Both the position numbers and the translations under genes were made by a program. A stretch of DNA of 64,000 nt, from positions 35,810 through 99,809 of the forward strand of contig DWZS01000003.1 of NCBI GenBank assembly GCA_019117445.1. Reading direction: 5' to 3'. This DNA is from Candidatus Limosilactobacillus excrementigallinarum (GTDB lineage Bacteria; Bacillota; Bacilli; Lactobacillales; Lactobacillaceae). The notes under the pieces are model-generated. The model was not told where the DNA came from, did not search any database, and worked only from the letters and a program-made list of their open reading frames with translations. Shown in pieces: positions 8,699 to 17,995 of this stretch. The first letter of the stretch is position 1. Every line of letters begins with the position of its first letter.

Positions 8699-8727
8699 TT
8701 GTAAACGTTTACGTAATGTGATACAGT
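8699..8727 (+). promoter_or_regulatory. Promoter and cre/LacI operator of the alpha-glucosidase gene
   Basis: -35 TTGTAA (8699-8704), 17-bp spacer, and extended -10 TGaTACAGT (8719-8727). The perfect palindrome GTAAACGTTTAC (8701-8712) lies on the -35 and fits both the LacI-family half site and the CcpA cre consensus (TGWAANCGNTNWCA). A further TGTAAACG half site lies at 8734-8741. Confidence 0.75.
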
Positions 8728-8779
8728 AAAAACTGTAAACGAATTACATTTAACTTCACGTCAACTGAAAGGGAGTTTC

Positions 8780-11113
8780 ATGACAATGAGTAATCAATTA
8801 ACAGGGTATCAGGATGATAATCAAACAATTACATTAAGTTTTGCTTCCAGCAAGGACTTAATTTTAAAAATTTTAACGAATGAGATTATTCAGGTTTTTC
8901 AAGATCATGGTTGTCCAACTAATTCGTATGCGATTGAGGGCAATAAACAGCGGAAAACCAATTATACAGTCGAAAATAAGGGTGATCATATTGAAATCCG
9001 GACTGGTGCATTGATCGTTAAAGCATATAATGACGCTAAGCTTGATGTTTATGATGCGGATGGCAATCCGCTAGTGATTGACTATCGAGGAAAGCGAAAG
9101 CCATTACCAACCGACATGGATGATGAGCACCGGAAAACGGTAATGTCAGAAGGACATGCGGTTCATGCTAAGGCCAATCCAGACAACGTTAATTTTGAAA
9201 TCATTAAGTCATTGGCTAAGGATGAAGTCTTCTATGGATTGGGTGGTAAAACTGGCTTTTTGAATAAGCGTGGGTATGAATATGATAATTGGAATAGTGA
9301 CGTACCTGTCCTGCACAATGAAACGGAAACCCACCTTTATAAGTCGATCCCTGTAATGTATGGTTTGAAAAATGGGCATCCGTACGGCTTATTCTTTGAT
9401 GATACCTACAAGAGTCATTTTGACCTTGGTAAGGAAAGCGACAATTACTATTATTATTCTGCAGTTGGTGGAAACGTTGATTACTACATTTTAGGTGGTC
9501 ACACGCTGAAGGATGTTGTTGCTAACTATACCTACTTAACCGGGGTTGTTCCTCTGCCACAAAAGTGGATGTTAGGTTACCAACAATCTCGCTGGGGATA
9601 CAGTACTAGTGACCAGCGAGTAGAAAGCATTGCGGATGGCTTTGCAGAGCACAATCTGCCAATTGATGTCATTCACTTAGATATTGATTACATGTACGGC
9701 TATCGTGATTTCACTTGGGACACTACTAAATATCAGGACCCCAAAGCCTTTGTCCAAAAGATGAAGCAACGTGGGATTCGTTTAATGCCGATCTTGGACG
9801 CCGGAGTTAAAGTCGACGATAAGTATGACATCTATAAAGAAGGAATGGAGAAAGGCTACTTTGTAACCAATCCTGACGGGAGTGTCTACGTTGGCTCCGT
9901 TTGGCCAGGCGACTCGGTTTTTCCAGACTTTGGTAACGAAAATGTACGCAAGTGGTGGGCAAAGCACGTGAAATTCTTTGCTGACATGGGTGTGTGCGGA
10001 GTTTGGAACGACATGGATGAACCCGCAAATTTCCGGGCCAAAGGGCAATTGCCAGACGACCTGGTCTTCCATGATGGGGTAAACATTAGTACCCATGCCA
10101 AAATGCACAACGTCTTTGGCCACCTACAAGCTCAAGCAACTTATGAAGGAATGAAGCAGGCCACTGGTAAGCGGCCGTACATTATTACCCGAGCTGCCTA
10201 TGCGGGGACCCAAAAGTATTCAACGGTTTGGACCGGTGATAATACAGCGGTTTGGTCTCACCTCCAATTGGCAATTCCACAGTTAAACGGCCTTGGTTTG
10301 AGTGGCTTTGCCTTTGCTGGGACCGACATCGGTGGGTTCCAAGAAGATACCACGCCGGAGTTGTTAACCCGGTGGATTGAAGCTTCATTGCTAGTTCCAC
10401 TCTTCCGGAACCACTCGATTTTAGGATCACGGTATCAAGAACCATGGGCATTCGATAAACAAACACTGGATATTTACCGCAAGTACTTGAACTTACGGTA
10501 CCGGTTCATCCCATACTTGTACGATCAATTCCGGCACGAAACGGAATCAGGGTTACCAGTAATGCGGCCATTGGTCCTGAATTACCCTGATGATCAAGAA
10601 ACGCGGAATTTGAATGATGAATACATGATTGGTACCAACGTCTTGGTTGCACCAATTGTTAATCAAGGAGCCACAAAACGGTTGGTCTACTTACCAGCAG
10701 GAAACTGGATTGACTTCTGGAACCATGCTGAATATTCGGGTCAACAGTACATCATGGCGGATGCACCAATTGATAAGTTGCCACTCTTTGTTAAGGCAAA
10801 CACAGTCTTACCATGGGGTAACAAGGTAATGCACGTTAGTGATGAACCAGAGAAAGTCATGACGTTCCGGCTCTTTGGTGAATGTGGTTCGACTAAGCAT
10901 TATCAAGACAATGGTCAAGACTTTAAGTACCAACAGGGTGAATTTAATGAATACTATGTTGAAGTGACTGAAGACGGTCATGTGGCCGTGAAGTTAACAA
11001 AGCATGGTTACAAGCCAACGTATGAAAAGATTTACGTTGAAACTGATCAAAGCCGCTATGAGTTCACTTATCATGCTGATACTGATGAATATAAATTAGT
11101 GAATGAACAATAA
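8780..11113 (+). CDS. Glycoside hydrolase family 31 alpha-glucosidase
   Basis: 777 residues, cytoplasmic (no signal peptide). The TIM-barrel catalytic region has WNDMDEP, placing the nucleophile at about Asp411, and TGDN (~482-485) with the general acid. The GIRLMPILDAG and LFRNHS blocks are typical of GH31. It releases glucose from the non-reducing end of alpha-glucosides such as maltose, isomaltose or isomaltooligosaccharides; a fine preference cannot be read here. It is monocistronic, with a terminator behind it, and divergent from its presumed LacI regulator. ATG 8780 is only ~4 nt from GGGAG, so ATG 8786 is an equally possible start. Confidence 0.92.
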   Translation: MTMSNQLTGYQDDNQTITLSFASSKDLILKILTNEIIQVFQDHGCPTNSYAIEGNKQRKTNYTVENKGDHIEIRTGALIVKAYNDAKLDVYDADGNPLVIDYRGKRKPLPTDMDDEHRKTVMSEGHAVHAKANPDNVNFEIIKSLAKDEVFYGLGGKTGFLNKRGYEYDNWNSDVPVLHNETETHLYKSIPVMYGLKNGHPYGLFFDDTYKSHFDLGKESDNYYYYSAVGGNVDYYILGGHTLKDVVANYTYLTGVVPLPQKWMLGYQQSRWGYSTSDQRVESIADGFAEHNLPIDVIHLDIDYMYGYRDFTWDTTKYQDPKAFVQKMKQRGIRLMPILDAGVKVDDKYDIYKEGMEKGYFVTNPDGSVYVGSVWPGDSVFPDFGNENVRKWWAKHVKFFADMGVCGVWNDMDEPANFRAKGQLPDDLVFHDGVNISTHAKMHNVFGHLQAQATYEGMKQATGKRPYIITRAAYAGTQKYSTVWTGDNTAVWSHLQLAIPQLNGLGLSGFAFAGTDIGGFQEDTTPELLTRWIEASLLVPLFRNHSILGSRYQEPWAFDKQTLDIYRKYLNLRYRFIPYLYDQFRHETESGLPVMRPLVLNYPDDQETRNLNDEYMIGTNVLVAPIVNQGATKRLVYLPAGNWIDFWNHAEYSGQQYIMADAPIDKLPLFVKANTVLPWGNKVMHVSDEPEKVMTFRLFGECGSTKHYQDNGQDFKYQQGEFNEYYVEVTEDGHVAVKLTKHGYKPTYEKIYVETDQSRYEFTYHADTDEYKLVNEQ

Positions 11114-11124
11114 TCAATTGTAAA

Positions 11125-11173
11125 AAAAATACGGCGTAGAATTCGGATCCATCGGACTCTACGCCGTATTTTT
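11125..11173. terminator. Terminator after the alpha-glucosidase gene
   Basis: Perfect 16-bp stem (AAAAATACGGCGTAGA / TCTACGCCGTATTTTT) with a 17-nt loop. It lies between two converging genes and can work in both directions. Confidence 0.9.
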
Positions 11174-11189
11174 ATGTTCAAAACTCTGG

Positions 11190-11834
11190 CTAGCACTTTT
11201 CTAGATCGGTTGGTGTATGGAGTAAGTAATCTGCTGCTCCTTTGATCGAATCTGGATCTGCAGAGCCATATAATGCTGCAGCAAATTTAACCCCGGCAGC
11301 GTGGGCCGCCTTTAAGTCATTAATGGTATCGCCGACATAGACGGTCGTATTTGGATCAGCATCGAGTGCCTTGACCGCCGCAAGAATAGGGTCGGGAGCT
11401 GGCTTGTGCTTTTCGGTATCTTCAGAGGTGATGGCAACCTTAAAAAGATCGGCAAAATAATACTGCCGCTGAAACTTGGCATACTCATAAGCCAACTTTG
11501 AAGTTGCAACCGCCAGTTGGGTATCGGTACGTTTGGAAAGGTCATCCAGCATTTCTTTGATTCCAGGGAACACCGTTACCCGGTCTTGCCGAGTATAGGA
11601 AAGCTGAAACCATTCTTCTTGGATGGGCCGGATGTCTGCTTCTTTGACCTTGGCGAGCCGGAGAGCATCGTCAGCAGTAATGCCGAATCCTTCCTTATTG
11701 AGACGATCCGTTTCCTCCTTTGTATATTGGTAACCATGCTTGGCTAACACTTCAAACATGGCGGGCATGTACATATCAATCGTATTGATTAATGTTCCAT
11801 CAATATCAAAGATAAAGTTTTTCATTTGAGCCAT
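11190..11834 (-). CDS. HAD-superfamily hydrolase (phosphoglycolate-phosphatase-like)
   Basis: About 214 residues. Motif I FDIDGTL near the N-terminus, motif II VATSK, motif III lysine in KHKPAPDP, and motif IV VGDTINDLKAA are all present, with an alpha-helical C1 cap (LNKEGFGITADDALRL...). It is a phosphomonoesterase of the PGP/PpaX/beta-PGM group, with substrate unknown. I chose ATG 11834 because GGAGG lies 7 nt upstream; ATG 11837 is close behind, and a longer in-frame start has no ribosome site. It stands alone between terminators. Confidence 0.85.
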   Translation of the reverse strand: MAQMKNFIFDIDGTLINTIDMYMPAMFEVLAKHGYQYTKEETDRLNKEGFGITADDALRLAKVKEADIRPIQEEWFQLSYTRQDRVTVFPGIKEMLDDLSKRTDTQLAVATSKLAYEYAKFQRQYYFADLFKVAITSEDTEKHKPAPDPILAAVKALDADPNTTVYVGDTINDLKAAHAAGVKFAAALYGSADPDSIKGAADYLLHTPTDLEKC

Positions 11835-11888
11835 CATAATTCCTCCCACTTGATAATAACTATATTTTACGCCCTTTCGGGACAAACC

Positions 11889-11934
11889 AAAAGGGACAAA
11901 AGATGACCATTGCAGTGGTCCAATTTTGTCCCCT
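11889..11934 (-). terminator. Terminator after pepI
   Basis: Two-part stem (GGGACAAAA...TTTTGTCCC with inner GACCA/TGGTC) followed on the minus strand by TTTTGG. Confidence 0.75.
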
Positions 11935-11941
11935 CGAAAAA

Positions 11942-12853
11942 TTATTTATTAAAGGTTCCTGCTTCCACCTGGCGCAGGAAGTCGGCAAGGTGTTTGTAGT
12001 ATACATCAGGGTTATCCAGCATGTGGTGATGACCACCATTTGGCGTGGTAACCAGCTTAGCGTTTGGAATCAACTTTTCCATTCGCCGAGCGGCACTTAG
12101 TGGCATCGTTTCGTGCTCACCAAAGGTCAGGAGAGTTGGCACCTTGATGTTGTGTAGCTGATCAGTGAAGTGCCAGCTAGCTAGCTTTCCAGTGATGACA
12201 AATTCGTTATCTCCTTGGAAGGCATGGTAAACAGCATCACCATCTAAACTGCGAACGTGTTCCAGTTTGGATGGTTGTTTACGGTCAACGTAGTTTTCGT
12301 TTAAGACCTGTACGTCAGCTTGATAACGGTCGTTATCCCAGTTGCCATTATCTTCGCACTCCTTCATAAAGGCCACTTCTTCAGCCGGGAGGACATCTTC
12401 CCGAATTTTATTGACGTGTTCAACATAATCGTCAACGTCATCAACCATTGAGGAGATGATTGCGCCCTTCAGATGTTGTCCATATTTAACGGCATATTCT
12501 TGAACGAGAAGGCCACCCCAGCTTTGTCCAATAAGGTAGAAGTTGTCAAGGCCAAGTTTTTGGCGCACTTCTTCAACTTCATCGAGGAAGTATTCGTAGG
12601 TTAAGTATTTTTTTGCAATTGCTGGGTCAGAGTAATCAGGCTGATCAGAGTAGAGGGAGCCTAATTGATCATACATGTGAACCTGAACGTTCATCCCCTG
12701 CTTCTTTAATTGTTCAGCGGTATCTTCCCAGTATTCATGATTGCCACCAGGGCCACCATGTAGGGCAAGGAGATGGATATCGCCCTCTCCTTGGGTATTG
12801 GTCCAAAGGTGGTAGCCGTTATCTAAGGTTAAGATTTTGGTTCCTTGCTTCAT
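11942..12853 (-). CDS. pepI: Proline iminopeptidase
   Basis: 303 residues, alpha/beta hydrolase of the S33 family. The oxyanion motif HGGPGG (32-37) and nucleophile elbow GQSWGG (Ser111) are diagnostic. The catalytic His lies in the GGHHH stretch near the C-terminus. The usual acid-bearing loop reads GEHETM. It releases N-terminal proline from short peptides in the cytosol. It sits just downstream of pepX in the same direction but with its own terminator upstream, so the two are separate transcripts serving casein-type, Pro-rich peptide use. SD GAGAGAGGAAG is close to the ATG. Confidence 0.9.
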   Translation of the reverse strand: MKQGTKILTLDNGYHLWTNTQGEGDIHLLALHGGPGGNHEYWEDTAEQLKKQGMNVQVHMYDQLGSLYSDQPDYSDPAIAKKYLTYEYFLDEVEEVRQKLGLDNFYLIGQSWGGLLVQEYAVKYGQHLKGAIISSMVDDVDDYVEHVNKIREDVLPAEEVAFMKECEDNGNWDNDRYQADVQVLNENYVDRKQPSKLEHVRSLDGDAVYHAFQGDNEFVITGKLASWHFTDQLHNIKVPTLLTFGEHETMPLSAARRMEKLIPNAKLVTTPNGGHHHMLDNPDVYYKHLADFLRQVEAGTFNK

Positions 12854-12910
12854 AATGAATCTTCCTCTCTCGTCTCTATTAGAATATGGTAAATGTTAAC
12901 TCATTTTTCT

Positions 12911-12952
12911 TTAAAAAACAAACGCCCGTGATGGTAACCATCAGCAGACGTT
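12911..12952 (-). terminator. Terminator after pepX
   Basis: Minus-strand hairpin (AACGTCTG...CGGGCGTT with G-U pairs, inner GATGG/CCATC) followed by TTTGTTTTTT. Confidence 0.8.
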
Positions 12953-12970
12953 GTGAAATCAAAAAACTAA

Positions 12971-15370
12971 TTAATTATTCGGCAAGATTAGCGTGCAATT
13001 TTGTGGATCAATCTGGTAGGTAATCGCTTCGTTCCCCCGGAGCGTCATTTCGTAATCCGTCGCGAAGAGAACTAATTCTAACTGGTGACCAGCTGCTAAA
13101 GTGTGGAAAATTGGTTGCAGGGAAAGTTCAACATCGACGAATTGCCCTGCGGTTAAATCATCGACGCTTGAAGCATCTCGCCGGTTTTGCAGATTAATGT
13201 GACCATATGAAATAACTTTGGCGTCCGTAGTTTCCTTTTGCAATTGGAATTCACGGAGGTCATCCTTACCAAAATGATAAGCAAGTTCCAGACCACCTTT
13301 AGCTAAAATAACTGGTGAAACGGTTAAACGTTTGGCACTTCCACGGTCAACCAGACGGGCACTAAGCAGTCCGTGATCAGTGGAGGAGGCAATCCGTACT
13401 TTCAACGTTGGGGTACCGCGTAATAGCCAGTCTTCCTTTAAAGGAGCACCAACAAAGTGGGCGCTAAAGTGACCATCAAAGTCGTTCAACAGGGCTTGCG
13501 ACCATTCAGCGGGCTTTTGACACCATTTTTGGTAGGTGGCATCATCTTGCTGGTCATTAAATTTAACGAGCCTAGAAGTAGTAGCATTTTCGGTGGTTAG
13601 ACTGTTATTTGTTAAATTCAGAGTTGTACTTTGGTTACCCGACCAGTTAGTGTAGGTTGTCCAAGTTTCGGGGTGGACATTATCTTGAACTAAGACATCC
13701 GGGAGCAGCTCGTCAGCATGGTTATCCAGTTCCCATAATTTATTAGCAAACCAGAGATTGATCATTTCAGAAAAATCAAGGGAACGGAAGGCATTGATAT
13801 AAATGTGCTGACCTTGGTGAAGGATTAATTTACTAGTGTTGGGCATTCCGGAGAGGGCATCGTAGAGGTTCTTCACATTGACCGGCTTAACGTTCCAATC
13901 GTTTAAACCATGGACCATCATTACGGAACATTTAATATTATCAACGTTTGGCAGGTAATTACGGTGAGCCCAGAAACCGTTATAATTACCAGTTGCACGG
14001 TCTTCGGCAGCGGTTAAGCCTTTCATATAGCGATTATTCGTTGCTTCAATCCGGCGATAGTCTGCTGGTGACTTGGTCCGACTGAAGGTTTCAGCTGCCA
14101 AAACATCCGCGTCTTCCCCTTGAAAACCACCTGGCGCCATGACTAAACCATTTTCTCTATAATAGTCATACCAGTTGGAAATGGCTGCTTCACTGACGAT
14201 TGCCTTTAGCCCAGCCACCCCAGTTGTGGCAACGGCAGTGGCCAGGGTGCCGAGGTAAGAACGACCAGTCATCCCCACGTTGCCATTGCACCAGTTCGCG
14301 CGGATAGCAATACCGCTTGTGCGGTCGGTAAAGGCTCGACGATCACCATGCAGCCATTCGACAACAGCTTTCATGGAGTCAGTTTGTTCTGGCGAACCAC
14401 AAGTTTGCAGGCCATCGGAGTCCTTGGTGCCAATTCCAGAAGCATAGACAATGGCATAGCCGCGCACGCTCAGGTAAGTATTAAGTGTATATGCAGGTGT
14501 GGTACTAAATGATTCGGCCGCGGTCTGGCTCTCACCGTTGACGGTTTGCTTAGTAAAGGTCATTGGAAAATCAGGTTCAGTAGGGGATTGGCCGTGAGGA
14601 TCCTTATGGGTCAGTGGAACATTAACGTTGTGGGTAATTTCTTCACCCCACTTGTCATTAGTCCCCTGATTGTACGGACTCGCAGTAAAGACTGCCGGCA
14701 CTTTAAGGCCGTCATTACTATCTGCGGGGCGCATAATTTCAACCTTCACGAGATCAGCTTTTCCATCGTAGTCAGTGTCCATGTCGGTTTCAACATAGAC
14801 AACTTCACGGATGAAACGTGTCGGGTCAAAACTGGCAATGGGCTTGCCATTAAAGTAGATTGGTTTTTGACTAGCGGGTAACGCGTAAGTCCACGTGAGC
14901 ATCCCTTGACTCGTTAGGCGATCGAGCAGATTTTGGCCGAGTTTCGTGCGCGTATTTAATAACAGGTAGAAAGCGTCGATCACGTTAGCAGTAGTCCAGT
15001 GTTCGTGGTGCTCCATTGGCAGTTGAATTTTCTTCATGCCGGTGATGGGATCGTCAATCGCAAAATCAATTGCTGGTTCAAATTGAAGCAATTGCAGTGC
15101 AACCAGGTAGAAGACTTGGTCAGTTAAAGGCAGATTCTGGTCTAGCCAATCAGTAATTGATTGGTCAGGAGTAGCAAGAAGGCTATTTAACCATTCGTGA
15201 TCCAAGGCGGGTGTGTGGTCGGCAATGTGGATGCGGGTTAGTAGCTTTACCCAAAGCTGGTTAGGACTTAATTGTTGTTCTTCATCTGGATGCAACAAAT
15301 GAATGGTTTGCAGTTCGGTTACGCGCTGCTGATGGTCAGCAGGAGCGATGGCAAATTGATTATTTTTCAT
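12971..15370 (-). CDS. pepX: X-prolyl dipeptidyl aminopeptidase
   Basis: About 799 residues, the usual length of the S15 family PepX of lactic acid bacteria. An N-terminal helical domain is followed by the alpha/beta hydrolase core with GRSYLG (Ser ~371), and a C-terminal jelly-roll domain of the CocE/PepX type. It removes X-Pro dipeptides from peptides in the cytosol. ATG 15370 is preceded by GAGGTG; the longer frame to 15391 lacks a ribosome site. It is flanked by pepI downstream and an amino acid permease upstream, a small proline-peptide/amino-acid cluster. Confidence 0.95.
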   Translation of the reverse strand: MKNNQFAIAPADHQQRVTELQTIHLLHPDEEQQLSPNQLWVKLLTRIHIADHTPALDHEWLNSLLATPDQSITDWLDQNLPLTDQVFYLVALQLLQFEPAIDFAIDDPITGMKKIQLPMEHHEHWTTANVIDAFYLLLNTRTKLGQNLLDRLTSQGMLTWTYALPASQKPIYFNGKPIASFDPTRFIREVVYVETDMDTDYDGKADLVKVEIMRPADSNDGLKVPAVFTASPYNQGTNDKWGEEITHNVNVPLTHKDPHGQSPTEPDFPMTFTKQTVNGESQTAAESFSTTPAYTLNTYLSVRGYAIVYASGIGTKDSDGLQTCGSPEQTDSMKAVVEWLHGDRRAFTDRTSGIAIRANWCNGNVGMTGRSYLGTLATAVATTGVAGLKAIVSEAAISNWYDYYRENGLVMAPGGFQGEDADVLAAETFSRTKSPADYRRIEATNNRYMKGLTAAEDRATGNYNGFWAHRNYLPNVDNIKCSVMMVHGLNDWNVKPVNVKNLYDALSGMPNTSKLILHQGQHIYINAFRSLDFSEMINLWFANKLWELDNHADELLPDVLVQDNVHPETWTTYTNWSGNQSTTLNLTNNSLTTENATTSRLVKFNDQQDDATYQKWCQKPAEWSQALLNDFDGHFSAHFVGAPLKEDWLLRGTPTLKVRIASSTDHGLLSARLVDRGSAKRLTVSPVILAKGGLELAYHFGKDDLREFQLQKETTDAKVISYGHINLQNRRDASSVDDLTAGQFVDVELSLQPIFHTLAAGHQLELVLFATDYEMTLRGNEAITYQIDPQNCTLILPNN

Positions 15371-15453
15371 GGAAACGACACCTCGTATCAATATTGTTAT
15401 TCTTTACCATTGTACTCTCCGTCGGTGGTCAGAGACCAAATTATTTGTAATAA

Positions 15454-15487
15454 AAAAGGAGCAGGACAGCAACTTTGCTATCTAGCT
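15454..15487 (-). terminator. Terminator after the amino acid permease gene
   Basis: Minus-strand stem GGAGC...AGCAA / TTGCT...GCTCC with internal mismatches, followed by TTTTTTA. Confidence 0.75.
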
Positions 15488-15500
15488 CCCTAAGCGCAAA

Positions 15501-16895
15501 TTATTTCTCTGATGCAATTGTACTGTGGTGGTAACCATAGCTGAAGTAAATGATAATACCGATTACGAACCAGATTCCTGCACCGATAAAGGTGGTCTTA
15601 CCAAGCTGACAAATCATCCAGATACAAGCCAAACCGGAGATGATTGGTAGAAGTGGGTAAAGTGGTACTTGGAAGCCACCTTGATTATCAATATCTTGCC
15701 GGTGGCGGAGTGGAATAATCCCGAATGAAACAAAAGTAAATGCTAATAGTGTCCCGATATTAACCAGACTAGTTAATTCGTCAAGGGAAACCAGACCACC
15801 CATAATCGCGATGATGATCGTTACAAATAGCAAGGCATTTTCTGGAGTTTCACCTTTCTGAGCATTTAACTTACTGAGCGGTTTTGGCAATAAACCATCC
15901 CGGCCGATTGAGTACACTAATCGTGAACTGGCAAAAATGGTGGTAATCATCATGGTGAACATTCCGATCAGTGCCCCAATGGCTAAGGTATCTGCTAACC
16001 ATCCTTGGTTGACAAGATTCAAAGCATAGGAGACGGGGTTGGCAACGTCCAACTTGGTGTATTTCACCATGCCCACTAAGACTGCTGAAACTCCCATGTA
16101 GAGAATTGCCGCAATCAACAACGTGCCGAGAATACCAATTGGCATGTTCTTTTTAGGGTTTTTAACTTCAGCGGCAGAACTTGAGACGGCATCGAAGCCT
16201 AGAAAGGCAAAGAAGACGGTTGTCGCACCCTTCAAAATTCCGCCAATCTTGTAGGGCATAAATGGATGATAATTGGCTGGCTTAATAAAGAAGAGGCCGA
16301 CACCAATGAATAGTAAAATAATAACGATTTTTAAAATTACCATAGCATTATTAACTCGCTTGGACGATTGCATTCCTCGTGAAAGAATCAAACTGACCAC
16401 GAGCACCACGAGTACGGCCACCAGGTTAAAATAGGTTCCGTGGGCGGGATCAAAGGGTCCAGACACGGCTTTTGGAATGTGAATACCAAAGCTGGCTAAC
16501 AATGCGTTAAAGTAGGCGGACCAACCAGTCGAAACGGTAGCCACCGCGAGCATGTATTCGAGCACGAGGGCCCAACCCAGAATCCAGCCGATAAATTCAC
16601 CGAAAATGATGTTTCCGTAGGAGTAGGCACTCCCGGCGACGGGCAGAGCGGATGAGAATTCCGCATAACACATTGCCGCGAGCGCACAGACAATTGCGGC
16701 TAACAGAAATGAAACAATGACGCCGGGTCCAGCAGCGTTGGCTGCCACCGTCCCTGGCAGGATAAAGATCCCAGTTCCGATGACCGCACCAACACCCATC
16801 GTCATTAAATCGAAAGCGGAGAGCGATTTAACGAAGTGCTGGTCGGCTCCTAAGTAATTTGAAAGACTTTCCTTTCTGAAAATCTTTAAGTGCAT
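15501..16895 (-). CDS. APC-superfamily amino acid permease (CAT/YfnA-like)
   Basis: About 464 residues with 12 or more membrane segments. The N-terminal GVGAVIGTGIFILPG block is the unwound helix-1 substrate site of APC transporters, and FFAFLGFDAVSSSAAEVKNPKKNMP is typical of the cationic amino acid transporter (CAT) branch. The substrate may be a cationic or small neutral amino acid; in Bacillus the YfnA relative is broad. I chose ATG 16895, 9 nt after AAAGGTGG; the upstream GTG at 16901 is too near the SD. Divergent from the Nudix operon. Confidence 0.88.
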   Translation of the reverse strand: MHLKIFRKESLSNYLGADQHFVKSLSAFDLMTMGVGAVIGTGIFILPGTVAANAAGPGVIVSFLLAAIVCALAAMCYAEFSSALPVAGSAYSYGNIIFGEFIGWILGWALVLEYMLAVATVSTGWSAYFNALLASFGIHIPKAVSGPFDPAHGTYFNLVAVLVVLVVSLILSRGMQSSKRVNNAMVILKIVIILLFIGVGLFFIKPANYHPFMPYKIGGILKGATTVFFAFLGFDAVSSSAAEVKNPKKNMPIGILGTLLIAAILYMGVSAVLVGMVKYTKLDVANPVSYALNLVNQGWLADTLAIGALIGMFTMMITTIFASSRLVYSIGRDGLLPKPLSKLNAQKGETPENALLFVTIIIAIMGGLVSLDELTSLVNIGTLLAFTFVSFGIIPLRHRQDIDNQGGFQVPLYPLLPIISGLACIWMICQLGKTTFIGAGIWFVIGIIIYFSYGYHHSTIASEK

Positions 16896-17007
16896 AATCA
16901 CTAACCACCTTTGTTATAATGTTCTATAATATAGATTCCATATTAGGACTATGATAAAGTCAGTTAATATTAAAAGTCAATTAAAAAATCATTAAGGGGT
17001 GTTCAGA

Positions 17008-17430
17008 ATGGCAATTGAAGTGACTGCTGGAGCAGTCGTTTACCGGCGGAACAATGGTGAACTGCAATACCTATTACTGGAAAGTACAAATAAGGGAAAC
17101 TTCTGGGGCTTTCCGAAGGGCCATGTTGAGGTGAACGAAACCTTGGAAGCAACTGCCCACCGGGAAATCAAAGAAGAAACTTCGCTAGATCTACCGATTG
17201 ATACGAGCTTTCATGTGTATACAGAATATGATTTGCCAAATGGTAACCGGAAGCAAATGACCCTTTATACTGCAGTCCTTCCAGAACCAGAAGCACTGGA
17301 TCTTCAGGCTGCAGAAATTAAGGATGCGGGCTGGTTTAACTATGATGCAGCCCGGCAACGACTAACCTATAGTAACCTCAAAGAACTTTTAGATAAGGTT
17401 CACGCCCACCTAGTTAATCAGCAGAGCTAA
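17008..17430 (+). CDS. Nudix hydrolase (Ap4A-hydrolase-like)
   Basis: 140 residues. The Nudix box begins at GHVEVNE (~38) and ends REIKEETS (~52-59), matching GX5EX7REUXEEXGU except that the last Gly is Ser. The compact fold and the GFPKGHVE start resemble asymmetric Ap4A pyrophosphatases, although dNTP or 8-oxo substrates cannot be excluded. ATG 17008 follows AAGGGGTG; the GTG at 16999 overlaps that SD. Its stop codon shares one base with the next gene's ATG (TAATG), so the guanylate-kinase-like protein is translationally coupled. Confidence 0.85.
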   Translation: MAIEVTAGAVVYRRNNGELQYLLLESTNKGNFWGFPKGHVEVNETLEATAHREIKEETSLDLPIDTSFHVYTEYDLPNGNRKQMTLYTAVLPEPEALDLQAAEIKDAGWFNYDAARQRLTYSNLKELLDKVHAHLVNQQS

Positions 17431-17984
17431 TGGAAAATAAAAAAGTATTTGTCATTACCGGTGCAACGGGGTCGGGAAAGACCACGGTTGCCCGTTATTT
17501 AAAGAAAAAGTATGACATGTTTAAGGTGATCACCCATACGACCCGAACACCGCGGTCGAATGAACAAAATGGGGTTGATTACTATTTTGAAAATCGTGAT
17601 TCAATGCAAAAATTACATTTATTGGAGAAGGTTGAATATGACCATCATTGGTATGGTTCTTCATTAGAAGGGTTAAAGCAGGGGTGGCAAAATCATCAAT
17701 TTGATGTCATTGTGTTGGATACCAAGGGTGCGATTACCTATAAAGAAAAACTTGGCGATCAAGCAGTCATTATTTTTCTGACGGTTTCCCATCTAAAAAA
17801 ACTGGCTGAACGACTCAAAGCGCGGGGCGACCTGAAAAAGGCGATTACTTCACGGCTGAACAGTGCTGAATATGAGCGCGACCTGACCTTACCACCTGAA
17901 TTGAAAGGTAGAGCCCACGTAATTGTGAACGATCGATGGAAAGAAACGACTGCTAAATTGGATCAGATTCTTCGTCAGAAATAG
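17430..17984 (+). CDS. Guanylate-kinase-like P-loop protein
   Basis: 184 residues. Walker A GATGSGKT (11-18) and the GMP-binding region THTTRTPRSNEQNGVDYYFE are those of guanylate kinase, and HHWYGSS matches the HGNxYGTS stretch of true GMKs in shortened form. It is shorter than housekeeping Gmk (~205) and sits in a Nudix-GMK-Fur operon rather than by rpoZ, so it may be an accessory nucleotide kinase. Coupled to the Nudix gene (1-bp overlap), 11 bp before fur. Function beyond nucleotide phosphorylation is unproven. Confidence 0.75.
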   Translation: MENKKVFVITGATGSGKTTVARYLKKKYDMFKVITHTTRTPRSNEQNGVDYYFENRDSMQKLHLLEKVEYDHHWYGSSLEGLKQGWQNHQFDVIVLDTKGAITYKEKLGDQAVIIFLTVSHLKKLAERLKARGDLKKAITSRLNSAEYERDLTLPPELKGRAHVIVNDRWKETTAKLDQILRQK

Positions 17985-17995
17985 GAGCAAACGAT

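Noticed and set aside
9782..10123. 113-residue minus-strand ORF inside the GH31 gene
   Set aside because: Shadow frame covering the catalytic region; no SD or motif.
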